Shown one piece after another: positions 17,098-26,307 of a stretch of DNA of 64,000 nt. How positions within the stretch are numbered: the stretch's first letter is position 1; each line of letters begins with the position of its first letter. The notes beneath the pieces are model-generated. The model was not told where the DNA came from. It was given only the letters and a program-made list of their open reading frames with translations, and searched no databases. Location: positions 62,001-126,000 of the forward strand of contig CAILBC010000008.1 in assembly GCA_903832325.1 (NCBI GenBank). Reading direction: 5' to 3'. Source of the stretch: an uncultured Sphingomonadales bacterium (GTDB lineage Bacteria > Pseudomonadota > Alphaproteobacteria > Sphingomonadales > Sphingomonadaceae). A program made the position numbers and the translations under genes.

Positions 17098-17900
17098 TCA
17101 AGGCGATTGCGCTGCTGCGCTGCCGGGCCGGATTGTCGCGGGCGGAATTCATGGCCTATTACGAAACGCGGCACGCGCCGCTGATCCGGTCGCTGTTTCC
17201 CGAAATTGTCGCCTATACGCGCAATTATGTTGACCGCAGCGGCGCGTTCGACAGCGCGGCGGCGCCGATCGATTTCGACAGCGTGACCGAAATGCGCTTT
17301 GCCGATCGCGCCAGCTATGACCGGTTTCTGGCGCGCGCGGCAGAACCCGATGTGGCCCGCACAATTGCCGAAGACGAAGAGCAGGTGTTTGACCGCGCCG
17401 CCACGCGGATGATGGTGGTGGATGAAGTGCCCGCACCGCCGCCGATCAAGGATGCGCTGGCGGATTTGCAGGCGGAACGCGCGGTGCGCGAGGGGCTGGC
17501 GCGCTTTGCCCGGGTGATCGACGCGAAAGACTGGCCCGCGCTGACCACGGTCTTCGCGCCCGATCTGACATTCGATTATGGCAATGGCGAAAGCGCAGGG
17601 ATCGCCGCGCTGACCGCCAACATGCGCCGGTTTCTCGACGCCTGCGGGCCCACGCAGCATCTGATCGGCAGCATTGCGGTGACGGTGACGGGCGATCAGG
17701 CCACCAGCCGCGCCTATGTTCAGGCGCGGCACCAGCGCATCGGCGATGCGGCGGGCGCGGTGTTCGATTCCAGCGGCGACTATATCGACCGCTGGGAACA
17801 CCGGGCCGAAGGCTGGCGCATCGTGCGCCGCGATGCGCGCTGGCAGATGCACCACGGCGATCCGGCGATCCTGGCGGCGGGGGGCGGGGATCTGGGGTAG
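17094..17900 (+). CDS. EthD-like and SnoaL-like two-domain fusion protein
   Basis: Protein of 268 residues. Residues 1 to about 105 resemble EthD/dimeric alpha-beta barrel proteins (IKAIALLRCRAGLSRAEFMAYYETRHAPLI). From about residue 125 to the end there is an NTF2/SnoaL fold (GLARFARVIDAKDWPALTTVFAPD ... GWRIVRRDARWQMHHGD). The two are joined by a proline-containing linker (PAPPPIK). Elsewhere in this window the folds occur as separate genes, so fusion suggests that they act on one intermediate. It overlaps the alcohol dehydrogenase stop as ATGA. Function is not established. Confidence 0.82.
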   Translation: MIKAIALLRCRAGLSRAEFMAYYETRHAPLIRSLFPEIVAYTRNYVDRSGAFDSAAAPIDFDSVTEMRFADRASYDRFLARAAEPDVARTIAEDEEQVFDRAATRMMVVDEVPAPPPIKDALADLQAERAVREGLARFARVIDAKDWPALTTVFAPDLTFDYGNGESAGIAALTANMRRFLDACGPTQHLIGSIAVTVTGDQATSRAYVQARHQRIGDAAGAVFDSSGDYIDRWEHRAEGWRIVRRDARWQMHHGDPAILAAGGGDLG

Positions 17901-18121
17901 GCTGGACATTCTCCGGACCGTCGCACAAAAAATAGACCTCGCCTGCTGACAGCAAAGAGCGAATGTCAAAATTATGATCCAGGCTGTATTTTCAGAGAAA
18001 TTCCGATTTTTCAGAAGATTTTCAGACGTGATTGCAGACTTTTCGGTTTGTGATAATTTATCCGCGATCTTTTGAAAAAATCCCGATTGGTAATTGAGCG
18101 CATAAAAATCCGTGGGGGGTT

Positions 18122-18673
18122 ATGTTTCATAGTAAACATCTGTTCCTTTTTAAGATTTTGGTCTGCCTTGGCTCGGTAGCAGCAAGCGCAACAGCCCGTG
18201 CAGAGCAACCGGCGGCACCGTGCCTGGCGCCCTTGCCACCGGGCGACAAAGATCCGAATATCCGGAATGTCTCTATGGTCCGATCTCCGGACGGTGGACT
18301 GGTCAATATTCTCGCCTGCATTGTTTCCAATCAGGATGGCTTGGGATTGCTGGGCGCCAATTTCAGCGTTTTTGATCGTGCCGGCAATCTTCTGAGGGCG
18401 GATGGCCAAACCATCGGCGCGCTTTCCCCGGTTTCAGGCGGTCAGCCAGACCAGCCGAGGATTATTGTCACCGCAAAAACGACTATCGCTTTGCCCAAAG
18501 GCTATACCGGCCCGCTTCTGCCCACAGTCCTCGTGCAGGTTTTGTGGGCGGCCTGTGTCTCTGGCCCAACTGCCGGATGCACGGCAGGTCCAGTGACAAC
18601 AAACACGTTTTTACGCGATGCAGCCGTTGAGGAGGCGGCCGCAATGCCGCACAGGAAAACGCGCCGTCCTTAG
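18122..18673 (+). CDS. Secreted protein of unknown function
   Basis: Protein of 183 residues with a signal peptide (hydrophobic stretch FLFKILVCLGSVAASATARA, cut probably after ARA near residue 27). The mature part is predicted to be periplasmic, beta-rich and contains four Cys. I do not recognise the family. GGGGGG lies just before the ATG. The upstream 220 bp is clearly AT-richer than the surroundings, with repeated TTTTCAGA-type words but no identifiable operator. It stands alone between two catabolic blocks. Confidence 0.65.
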   Translation: MFHSKHLFLFKILVCLGSVAASATARAEQPAAPCLAPLPPGDKDPNIRNVSMVRSPDGGLVNILACIVSNQDGLGLLGANFSVFDRAGNLLRADGQTIGALSPVSGGQPDQPRIIVTAKTTIALPKGYTGPLLPTVLVQVLWAACVSGPTAGCTAGPVTTNTFLRDAAVEEAAAMPHRKTRRP

Positions 18674-18727
18674 AGTGGGTTGCGGGCTCTGCCGGTGCTT
18701 GTCTGGCAGGGCCAAGGCGCTGATCGA

Positions 18728-19507
18728 TCAGGGCCGTTGCGAATGGAGAATGCCGCCGTCCACGACAATTTCGGTCGCGGTGATGTAGCTCGCTTCGTCG
18801 GACATCAAAAAGCGCACGGTGCGGCCGATTTCGGCAGGATCGCCAAAGCGGCCGAGGAAGATGCGCGGGCCAAAGACCTGTTCCATCATGTCGCGCATAT
18901 CGCCCAGGATCGGGGTGTCGATCATGCCGGGGCTCAATGCGTTGATGCGAATGCCCGATTGCGCCAGTTCGTCGGCCATCGAGCGGACGAGAGAGATCAC
19001 TGCGCCCTTGGCCGCGGTGTAGATCGGGATCATGCCGTTGCCGAACGTGGCGTTGATCGAGGCGATGGCGACGATTGCGCTGCCCGGATTGGCCTTCAGA
19101 TCATCCATGAACGCCTGGGTGAGCAGCAGGATCGCACGCACGTGGAGCGCCATGCCGGCATCGAAATTGTCGGGCGTGACGCCGCCGATATTTGTCTGCA
19201 CCGCGGTGCCGGCGCAATGGACGATGCCGCCGACAGGGCCAAGCGCGGCGCGAGTGGCCAGCGCGGCAGGCGCGACCGCCTGCGGATCGCGCAGATCCAC
19301 CACCTGGCCGATGGCGGATACGCCATATTCGCGGGCGATTGCCGCCGCAGCGGCCTGGACGCCAGCGGCGTTGATATCCCACAGCGCGACCGGGCGGCCC
19401 ACGGCGGCGAGCGCATGCGCCGCGGCAAGGCCGATGCCCGAGGCGCCGCCAGTGATCACGACGCCGGTGGCGGGGCTGGCCAGGCGAGAGGCATATTCGG
19501 TCATCAT
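18728..19507 (-). CDS. SDR family oxidoreductase
   Basis: Classical short-chain dehydrogenase of 259 residues. TGGASGIGLAAAHAL lies near residue 19, the acidic NAD-selecting Asp in LWDINAAG, and the catalytic Tyr/Lys in IYTAAKGAVISL after the Ser of IASINATFG. It ends ATEIVVDGGILHSQRP. It is the last gene of a minus-strand block of SDR, SDR, CMD-like protein and SDR. The weak ribosome binding site and the spacing to the upstream SDR suggest cotranscription. Confidence 0.92.
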   Translation of the reverse strand: MMTEYASRLASPATGVVITGGASGIGLAAAHALAAVGRPVALWDINAAGVQAAAAAIAREYGVSAIGQVVDLRDPQAVAPAALATRAALGPVGGIVHCAGTAVQTNIGGVTPDNFDAGMALHVRAILLLTQAFMDDLKANPGSAIVAIASINATFGNGMIPIYTAAKGAVISLVRSMADELAQSGIRINALSPGMIDTPILGDMRDMMEQVFGPRIFLGRFGDPAEIGRTVRFLMSDEASYITATEIVVDGGILHSQRP

Positions 19508-19537
19508 CGGTTCGCTTTCGAAAAGGCTGGACGGGTT

Positions 19538-20335
19538 TTATTCGGGGCCCAGATCGGGCGCCCAGGGCACGCCGTTGATATGGCCGCCGCCATCGACAAA
19601 CAGCGTGTTGCCGGTGAGATAGCGCGCGTCTTCGCTGGCAAGAAACGCCGCGACGCCGCCAATATCCGCCTCTGGATCGCCCATGCGGCCCATCGGATTG
19701 GCCGCAGCGGCCCCGGCGGCGACTTCGGGCGCCATTTCGGCAAAGCGGCGATAGGCGGCCGAGATCGCCGCGGGGCAGATCACGTTGACGCAGATCCCGG
19801 TGGCGGCCCATTCGCGCGCGGCGGTGCGCGAATAGGCGCGCACCGCCTCCTTGGCGATATTGTAATCGGCGCTGCCCATATGGGCGTTGACCCCGTTGAG
19901 CGAGGCCATGTTGATCACCCGGCCCCAGCCCCGCGCCTTCATGTGCGGCAGCGCGCGCTCCATCGCCCATTTGGTGGCAAACAGGCACATTGTCAGCGCG
20001 GCGCCGAACCGGTCATCGGTCTTGCGCTCGATGCGCAGCGGCCCCTCGCCCGAATAGGCATTGTTGACCAGGATATCGACCGAGCCATAGGCCGCAACGC
20101 AGGCATCCACCGCGGCAAAGACCTGATCGCGTTGGGTAACATCGCAGGCGACGAACTGTGCCCGGCCGCCCAGCGCGATCAGCTCTGCGGCAACGGCCGC
20201 ACCGCGTTCCCTGTCGAAATCGGCCACGATCACGCCGGCGCCTTCGCGCACAAAGCGCCGCGCGATGCCATGGCCAATGCCATCGGCGGCGCCGGTGATG
20301 ACCGCCGCGCGGCCCGCCAGCATGGTGCCGCTCAT
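19538..20335 (-). CDS. SDR family oxidoreductase
   Basis: Classical short-chain dehydrogenase of 265 residues. The cofactor motif is TGAADGIGHGIA with Asp in VADFDRERG; the catalytic pair is in DYNIAKEAVRAYSR after INMASLNGV. Its ATG overlaps the stop of the CMD-like gene (ATGA at 20332-20335), which fixes the start and shows translational coupling. The C-terminal NGVPWAPDLGPE extension is longer than in most FabG-like enzymes. Confidence 0.92.
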   Translation of the reverse strand: MSGTMLAGRAAVITGAADGIGHGIARRFVREGAGVIVADFDRERGAAVAAELIALGGRAQFVACDVTQRDQVFAAVDACVAAYGSVDILVNNAYSGEGPLRIERKTDDRFGAALTMCLFATKWAMERALPHMKARGWGRVINMASLNGVNAHMGSADYNIAKEAVRAYSRTAAREWAATGICVNVICPAAISAAYRRFAEMAPEVAAGAAAANPMGRMGDPEADIGGVAAFLASEDARYLTGNTLFVDGGGHINGVPWAPDLGPE

Positions 20336-20901
20336 TCGGCGGCTTCCTGCTGCGGCGGGGCGGTCAGGCACACGGTATCAAACCCCAGCACATGCGCGAC
20401 CCGCCCCAGCCCGATCCACGCCGCCACGCAATGCGCCAGATCGACGATTTCGCCATCGGCAAAGGCCCCGTGCATCCGCCCCCAGAACCGTTCATCGGCG
20501 CTGAGCACTTTGGGTTGTTCGGCAAAGCGTTCGGCAAATTCGATCGCCAGCCGTTCGCGGTCCGACAGGCCGTCTGCAGTGCGCCAGCGCGCCACGGCGT
20601 CATAAAATGCCTCATCCGGCGCGGGGCCATTGTCGGTGACCATGCGCGGCGGGGTTTCGCCGCCCACTTTGAACATCCCGGGCGCATCGCGGGCGGCGCG
20701 GAAATCGCGGCAGATCGCGCAGCCGTTGATTTGTGCAGTGCGCATCCGCGCGCCTTCGAATTCGCGCAAGGACAGCGCGCTTTCGCAATAGACCGCGCGC
20801 GAAAAGCCGGCCGCCGCCGCCATGATTGCGGTGGCGTGATGGCCGGCGGCATAGCCATAGGGATCGTGCGCCTGCGCATCGGGAACGGCAATGCGGATCA
20901 T
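20332..20901 (-). CDS. Carboxymuconolactone decarboxylase/AhpD-like protein
   Basis: Protein of 189 residues, helical, with the CxxC motif INGCAICRDFR near residue 58 that is typical of AhpD-like members of the CMD family. Such proteins act either as peroxidase-type thiol enzymes or as ring decarboxylases; the CxxC points to the former, though catabolic clusters often contain family members of unknown activity. AAAGGGG lies upstream of the ATG. The stop overlaps the start of the downstream SDR, and another SDR gene is 19 bases upstream. Confidence 0.85.
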   Translation of the reverse strand: MIRIAVPDAQAHDPYGYAAGHHATAIMAAAAGFSRAVYCESALSLREFEGARMRTAQINGCAICRDFRAARDAPGMFKVGGETPPRMVTDNGPAPDEAFYDAVARWRTADGLSDRERLAIEFAERFAEQPKVLSADERFWGRMHGAFADGEIVDLAHCVAAWIGLGRVAHVLGFDTVCLTAPPQQEAAE

Positions 20902-20919
20902 CGTATTGGCCCCTTTCGA

Positions 20920-21699
20920 TCAGACCCCGGGTGCGCCGGGGAAACCCAGATAGTATGTGCCAGTGGTCATCCCGCCATCGACGATCACTTCGGCGCCGTT
21001 GATGTACGAGGCATCGTCGCTGGCCAGAAACAGGCTTGCAGCGGCGACTTCTTCGGGCCCGGCGATGCGTTGCAGCGGCACGTTGGCGTAAGTCTTGTCG
21101 AGTTCCTGGCGATCGCGGCCATTGTGGTTCGACATGATCGTATCGACCCCGCCGGGGTGCACCGAATTGACGCGGATGCCCTTGTGCCCCAGTTCCATCG
21201 CGGCAACTTTGGTCAGCCCGCGCACGCCCCATTTCGACGAGGCATAGGCGACCAGGCTGTTGGCACCTTTCATCCCGTCGACCGACGAAATGTTGACAAT
21301 CGATCCGCGACCACGCGCGATCATCCCCGGCGCGACCGAGCGCACGCCCAGGAATTCGCCCACCAGATTGACCCCCAGCACGCGTTCGTAATCGGCCTTG
21401 GTGGTTTCGAGGATCGATTTGAACATCAGAATGCCGGCATTGTTGACCAGCACGTCGATGCAGCCAAACGCCGCCTCCACTTCGGCGACGACGCGGGTCC
21501 ATTCGTCTTCGCTGGTGACGTCGAGTTTCCAGAACCGGGCATTGTCCCCCAGTTCGGCGGCGAGCGCCGCGCCGCGATCTTCCAGCACATCGGCAATCGC
21601 CACTTTGGCGCCTTCGGCGACAAAGCGGCGGCTGGTCGCTTCGCCCATGCCGCGCGCACCGCCGGTGATGATCGCCACTTTGCCGTCAAGTTTGCCCAT
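20920..21699 (-). CDS. SDR family oxidoreductase (3-alpha/20-beta-hydroxysteroid dehydrogenase-like)
   Basis: Classical short-chain dehydrogenase of 259 residues. Features are TGGARGMGEATSRRF, ADVLEDRG with the acidic residue, NISSVDG and AYASSKWGVRGLTK, and the segment VNSVHPGGVDTIM. This overall pattern (GMG, SSVDG, HPG) is common to actinobacterial 3-alpha/20-beta hydroxysteroid dehydrogenases, which fits the steroid genes nearby, but the substrate is not proven. AAAAGGA precedes the ATG. It is the first gene of the four-gene block after the MFS gene. Confidence 0.9.
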   Translation of the reverse strand: MGKLDGKVAIITGGARGMGEATSRRFVAEGAKVAIADVLEDRGAALAAELGDNARFWKLDVTSEDEWTRVVAEVEAAFGCIDVLVNNAGILMFKSILETTKADYERVLGVNLVGEFLGVRSVAPGMIARGRGSIVNISSVDGMKGANSLVAYASSKWGVRGLTKVAAMELGHKGIRVNSVHPGGVDTIMSNHNGRDRQELDKTYANVPLQRIAGPEEVAAASLFLASDDASYINGAEVIVDGGMTTGTYYLGFPGAPGV

Positions 21700-21730
21700 C
21701 GTTCAAATCCTTTTGGTAATGCGTTTGAAA

Positions 21731-23017
21731 TCAGGTTGATGCCGGCTGCGGCGCGGCATTTTGCGCGGGCAACCGGGCCATCATCAGAAACATCAGCGCG
21801 ATCACGCCGCAGCCCACGGCCACCGCCAGCCCGACCACGCCATAGCCTCCGGCACGGTCGTGCAGCACCCCGGCCATCGGCGGCAGGCCGAAATTGAACG
21901 GCAGCGTGGCAAGGCCGAGCAGCCCGATCGTGCGCACCGCGGCGCCCAGGCCAAAGCGTTCGCCCACCAGCACATTGATCGAGGGGAACACCCCTGCCCC
22001 GCCCGCGCCCAGCACCACGGTCAGCGGCACCATCACCGCCAGCGCGTGCGTTGCCGGCAGCAGCCCCCAGGCGAGCGCGGTGGTCGCCGCGATCAGCGTG
22101 AGCGTCAGCGGCGCGCCGATCCACCCGCAAAGCAGGCCCGATCCGAATGCGCCGGCAATGCTGGCCGTGCCCATGACCGACAGCAGCAGCGCGGCCGATC
22201 CGGCGCCCAGCCCGGATTCGATGCCCAGCGCGACGATATGCGACGATGCGGCAATGCCCGAAGCATGGAGCACGCCCGACCCCGTGGCGATGAACCAGAA
22301 CAGCGGCCGCGACAGCACGCGGCCCTGCCCAGGTGCCGCCTGGCCGGGCGCCGCAGACGGGCCTGACGCAGCCGAGGGGCCTGACTCAGCAGATGGGCCG
22401 GGCAGCACCATGCCCGCCGGCGCATCGACCACGCCCCAGGCAAACGGCAGCAGCAGCACGTGCATCGCCGCAAGCGTGCAGAACAGCCCGGTCAGCCCGT
22501 AACGGAACACCAGCGGGGTAACCATCAGCGGCACCAGCGCCACCAGCACCGGCATGTTGACAAACCCGATCGCGGGGCCGGGCTTTGGCTGGAACCAGCG
22601 CGCCACCAGCACGCTGGACGGAAACGGGCCGAACATCGCCAGGCCCAGACCGATCGGCAGGGCATAGGCCAGCAGCACCACCGTGAACGACGGCGCAAAG
22701 GCCAGCACCAGATTGCCAAAGCCCGACAGCACGATCCCGATCAGCATCGTGGAGCGCAGGCCCCACCGCGCGATCATCCGCGCGGCAATCGGCGATCCCA
22801 CGCCCATCATCAGCACGGCAAGCGCAATGCCCAGCGTTGCCAGCCCGCGCCCGACGCCAAACCGCGCCTGCAGCGTGAGCACGATCACCCCGAATGAGCC
22901 GAACGCCGATCCGATCGCCACATTCTGGCAAAGGAACGCACGCAGCGCCATGGCATTGCGGCGCGGATCAGGCACGAGGCCCCCTGCCCCGTCAATCGCG
23001 GCGGGCGCTGCGCTCAC
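21731..23017 (-). CDS. MFS transporter
   Basis: Inner-membrane permease of 428 residues with about twelve hydrophobic segments and the usual central cytoplasmic loop. The loop contains a low-complexity run of Gly-Pro-Ser-Ala repeats (near residues 208-232) made by short in-frame DNA duplications. The start is a GTG that overlaps the stop of the upstream SnoaL-like gene (GTGA), so the two are coupled. Monocarboxylate-type MFS carriers (MCT-like) share the layout. Its place in the block suggests uptake or export of a pathway acid. Confidence 0.88.
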   Translation of the reverse strand: MSAAPAAIDGAGGLVPDPRRNAMALRAFLCQNVAIGSAFGSFGVIVLTLQARFGVGRGLATLGIALAVLMMGVGSPIAARMIARWGLRSTMLIGIVLSGFGNLVLAFAPSFTVVLLAYALPIGLGLAMFGPFPSSVLVARWFQPKPGPAIGFVNMPVLVALVPLMVTPLVFRYGLTGLFCTLAAMHVLLLPFAWGVVDAPAGMVLPGPSAESGPSAASGPSAAPGQAAPGQGRVLSRPLFWFIATGSGVLHASGIAASSHIVALGIESGLGAGSAALLLSVMGTASIAGAFGSGLLCGWIGAPLTLTLIAATTALAWGLLPATHALAVMVPLTVVLGAGGAGVFPSINVLVGERFGLGAAVRTIGLLGLATLPFNFGLPPMAGVLHDRAGGYGVVGLAVAVGCGVIALMFLMMARLPAQNAAPQPAST

Positions 23018-23493
23018 GATTCGTGCGCCATAATGTCAGGAGCCGCAATATCAGGAACTGCAATATCAGGAGCTGGCCCCATCTGCGGCACATTGTGGGT
23101 ATAGGCCATTTCTTCATGGCGTTCGGCAATGCGCCAGCCATGCGCGGTGCGCACCAGCCGGTCACGATACCACAGGCCGATGAAAAACACCTGTTCGGTG
23201 CCATCATCGGCGCGGTGGGTCATCGGGTTGAACAGGATCGTGCGGCTGGTCGCGGCATCGCCATCGATCACCAGTTTGGTGGTGGCGACCATGTGCTGAA
23301 ACATCGGAAAGCGTTCCAGCGCAACCGGCAGCCAGGCCTTGATTTCGGCAAAAGTGCCCGCCGCGCCGCCGGTTTCGGTGTAATCGATCCGCGCATCGGG
23401 GGTGAACACCGCATCGAGCGCATCCCAATCGCGTTCATCGATGGCAAAACTGTACCGCGCAAAGAGATCCTGAATCTCCAGCCGGTCAGACAT
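23014..23493 (-). CDS. SnoaL/NTF2-like domain protein
   Basis: Protein of about 159 residues with the NTF2 fold: IQDLFARYSFAIDERDWDALDAVFTPDARIDYTETGG, and the last strand GWRIAERHEEMAY. The C-terminus is odd: PDIAVPDIAAPDI comes from three copies of a 15-bp DNA unit. ATG 23493 is preferred by comparison with relatives, but ATG 23529, which follows nothing resembling a better site, would add 12 residues. The stop overlaps the GTG start of the MFS gene. The upstream gap holds a TGCGTA motif (23594-23599). Confidence 0.85.
   Translation of the reverse strand: MSDRLEIQDLFARYSFAIDERDWDALDAVFTPDARIDYTETGGAAGTFAEIKAWLPVALERFPMFQHMVATTKLVIDGDAATSRTILFNPMTHRADDGTEQVFFIGLWYRDRLVRTAHGWRIAERHEEMAYTHNVPQMGPAPDIAVPDIAAPDIMAHES
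23036..23080. repeat. 15-bp tandem repeat in the 3' end of the SnoaL gene
   Basis: The unit CAGGAGCCGCAATAT and near copies (CAGGAACTGCAATAT, CAGGAGCTGG...) follow each other in phase with the minus-strand reading frame and encode the repeated Pro-Asp-Ile-Ala. Confidence 0.8.
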
Positions 23494-23646
23494 TTCCTGC
23501 AAGGACAACACAGACGCTCTCCCCCGCATGTTCGAAGCCGATTTGCATGCACAATACGAATGCAAAGGCTGCCATGCACATTTGTCAATTTTATGCGTAA
23601 CACACTGGCCGATTTTCAAACGAATCACAAGCCGGTGCGGACCATG

Positions 23647-23678
23647 AAAAAGGCCGGGCACCAGGGCCCGGCCTTTTT
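23647..23678. terminator. Bidirectional rho-independent terminator
   Basis: AAAAA-GGCCGGGC, six-base loop CACCAG[G], GCCCGGCC-TTTTT: an eight-base-pair GC stem flanked by A and T runs on both sides. It directly follows the TonB receptor gene (ends at 23710 on the minus strand) and separates it from the SnoaL/MFS unit. Confidence 0.92.
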
Positions 23679-23709
23679 GCACTGTCACCACCGATCGGGA
23701 CGGACCCGG

Positions 23710-26307
23710 TCAGCCGCCAAAGCGGTATTTCAGGCGCACCCCGACCATACGCGGTTCGCCATAGATCACCGCCTGCGTGCCGATCGTCTGATAGACGCCG
23801 GAGTTGCTGATCTGATAGGCCTTGTTGGTCAGGTTTGAGGCAAAGACGTTCAGATCAAGCGGCATGCCGAGGAAATTCTTCCATTCGATCGAGCCATTGA
23901 GCAGGCCATAGCTGGGCAGCAGCACGCCGGGTTCGTTCTTCGTGCCGTCCGCAAAGGTTTCGGTCGAGAACGGGGCGGTGGGCTGCGCATCGGTCCAGTC
24001 ATACGACAGCGACAGGCTGACCTGGCCGACCTTTTCCGGGGTCGGCAGCGTGACCCGGCCATAGACCGACACGATATTGGGCGACAGGTACTGCAGCGGA
24101 CGGCAGGTCATGTTCGCATTGGCAAAGACCTTGGGCGAATTGATCGACGTGGCCGAACAATCCCACACGCCCGAATTCGAATTGAAGATGAACGATTTGT
24201 AGTGCGCTTCGAGATGGCTGTAAGTGCCGCCGATTTCCAGATATTTGGCCGGTTTGATCATTGCTTCGACTTCGAGGCCCTTGATCACTGCCGAAGCGTT
24301 GTTCAGCGTGATCGCGCCATTGCCGCCGGTGGCATTGTTGTAGTCCCCGGCCGCGCGCTGGATGTTCGAATAATCCATGTAGAAGCCGTTGGCGTTGAAC
24401 CGGGTCTGTATCCCGCCCACGGTGTAGTTCGATTTGAAGCCGGCTTCGTAATCGGTGACCTTTTCCGGGCCGAACGTGCGGGTGTTGTCATAGACGGCGT
24501 AGGAGTTGAACCCGCCCGCCTTGTAGCCGCGCGTCGCCTTGGCATAGACCATGATGTCGCGGTTGGGGCGATAATCGATGCCGATCGTCCAGTTTGGAGC
24601 CGAGCTTTTGAGCGAAGCGCCATAGGCGCAATCGACCAGCGGATTGGCATGCGCCCCGCCCTTCCACGAACAGCCGGTGACGAACTGTCCGCCGCCGGGC
24701 AGCGGCACATAAGACCAGGACGATGTGTTGCCGACGACCGAATCCCACGTGTAGCGGAAGCCGCCGGTGAGCTTCACATGATCCAGCGCCGGCGTTGCCG
24801 CGCCCAGATCGAGCGAGGCCTGGCCATAGAGCGCCTTTGACTGGTTGGACGTCGCCACCTGGAACGTACCGATCGGGCATCCGGCGGCCGTCTGCGATGC
24901 GCAGACGTTGATCGAATAGGACTGCATCGTGCCGCCCGGGGTCTGGTTGAAATAGAACCCGCCGACGGCGTAAGTCAGCTTCTTGTCAAGCGCGCTGCCC
25001 TGAAGCTGGAGTTCTTCGGTGAACAGCTTGTACCAGTCTCTGGGTGCCGTGCGGCTTTCAACCGAGGTGCCGGTGCCATAGAGCGGTGCCGGAAAACCAC
25101 TGGTGTCGGCGCTGTAATACGATTTGATTTCCGAAAAGCTGATGATGTTGCGCAGCTTCAGATTGGAATTGATGGCAATGTCGGTCGTATTGTCGACACC
25201 GCCGGTGGACAGCTTGGTGAAATCATCGACGAAGTGCGCAGTCGCGCGAATGCCACGGGCCTGCTGCGCGGCGACCATGTTGTTGTAAAAGCTGCAATCG
25301 GCAGGGCCGGTGCCCGCGCCGCAAAAGTTGTAATTCGGCGCGAGTGCGCCCAGCGGATAAGTCACCCCGCCGCCGACCGGGATCGGGCGCCGTGCCAGCG
25401 CATTCACCAGATGGTCGGTGTTGATCGAAACGCCGATGATGCCCGTGCCGTTGCTGTGCGATTCGGTATAATACCCCATCGTGTAGTTGGTCACGCCTTC
25501 GAACGGTTCCAGCCACAGGCCGATGCGGCCCATGCGCCAGTGCTGATCATCGCGATCCTTGTTCCACACCACATCGTGGGTGAAGCCGTCGCGATCGCGC
25601 GAGGCGCCGACCAGGCGCAGGCGGATCTTGTCATTGATCGGCAGGTTCACCACGGCTTCGGATTCAAACAAGTTGTGATTGCCGAAACCGGCCTGGACAT
25701 GGCCTTCGAACTTGTCGGTGGGCTTGGCCGGGCTGAGCAGGATCGCGCCGCCGGTGGTGTTGCGGCCGAACAGCGTGCCCTGCGCGCCTTCGAGCACTTG
25801 CAGATTTTGCAGATCGACGAAATTGCCCGGGCCGCCCTGGCTCGACAGCGTATAGGCCGAAGGCAGCGGCACTTCGTTGAAGTAGACGACAACCGCCGGC
25901 GACCCTTCGAACGAGGCGCTCTGCCCGCGGATCGAGGGCGACTGCACATCGCGAGAGGCCTGCCCGTTGGGCCCGATCACCAACGACGGCACCGCGGCCT
26001 GCAGATCCTGAAGCTGGGTTACGCCGCGCGCTTCCAGCGCGGCGCCGGAAATGGCGGTGAGCGAAATCGGCACGTCCTGCGCGCGTTCTTCGCGGCGGTT
26101 GGCGGTCACGATGATTTCGGGAACACCCGGTGCGGCGGCGGCTGGCGCGGCGTCGGCAGGCGCCGCTTCTGCGGCAAAGGCCGTCTGCGGCATCATGCCG
26201 GTGCAAATGGCTGCGCCGCCCAGCAGCGCCGCGATCAGCGCGCGCTGCGTGGTGGTCACGCGCGGATTGTGCTGCGAAAGCCCCCCGTTATGGTTGAAAG
26301 TCACCAT
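23710..26307 (-). CDS. TonB-dependent receptor
   Basis: Outer-membrane receptor of 865 residues. A charged n-region of about 22 residues is followed by a hydrophobic core and the cleavage region PQTAFAAEA. The plug has EIIVTANRREERAQDVPISLTAISG and VLEGAQGTLFGRNTTGGAILL, where Arg-Gly-Pro of the usual VLRGPQGT is replaced by Glu-Gly-Ala. The barrel ends RLKYRFGG. GAGAGGGAGATA precedes the ATG. Several extracellular-loop cysteine pairs are present. A KshA-like Rieske oxygenase gene lies upstream on the same strand behind a hairpin, so this receptor probably has its own promoter. Confidence 0.95.
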   Translation of the reverse strand: MVTFNHNGGLSQHNPRVTTTQRALIAALLGGAAICTGMMPQTAFAAEAAPADAAPAAAAPGVPEIIVTANRREERAQDVPISLTAISGAALEARGVTQLQDLQAAVPSLVIGPNGQASRDVQSPSIRGQSASFEGSPAVVVYFNEVPLPSAYTLSSQGGPGNFVDLQNLQVLEGAQGTLFGRNTTGGAILLSPAKPTDKFEGHVQAGFGNHNLFESEAVVNLPINDKIRLRLVGASRDRDGFTHDVVWNKDRDDQHWRMGRIGLWLEPFEGVTNYTMGYYTESHSNGTGIIGVSINTDHLVNALARRPIPVGGGVTYPLGALAPNYNFCGAGTGPADCSFYNNMVAAQQARGIRATAHFVDDFTKLSTGGVDNTTDIAINSNLKLRNIISFSEIKSYYSADTSGFPAPLYGTGTSVESRTAPRDWYKLFTEELQLQGSALDKKLTYAVGGFYFNQTPGGTMQSYSINVCASQTAAGCPIGTFQVATSNQSKALYGQASLDLGAATPALDHVKLTGGFRYTWDSVVGNTSSWSYVPLPGGGQFVTGCSWKGGAHANPLVDCAYGASLKSSAPNWTIGIDYRPNRDIMVYAKATRGYKAGGFNSYAVYDNTRTFGPEKVTDYEAGFKSNYTVGGIQTRFNANGFYMDYSNIQRAAGDYNNATGGNGAITLNNASAVIKGLEVEAMIKPAKYLEIGGTYSHLEAHYKSFIFNSNSGVWDCSATSINSPKVFANANMTCRPLQYLSPNIVSVYGRVTLPTPEKVGQVSLSLSYDWTDAQPTAPFSTETFADGTKNEPGVLLPSYGLLNGSIEWKNFLGMPLDLNVFASNLTNKAYQISNSGVYQTIGTQAVIYGEPRMVGVRLKYRFGG

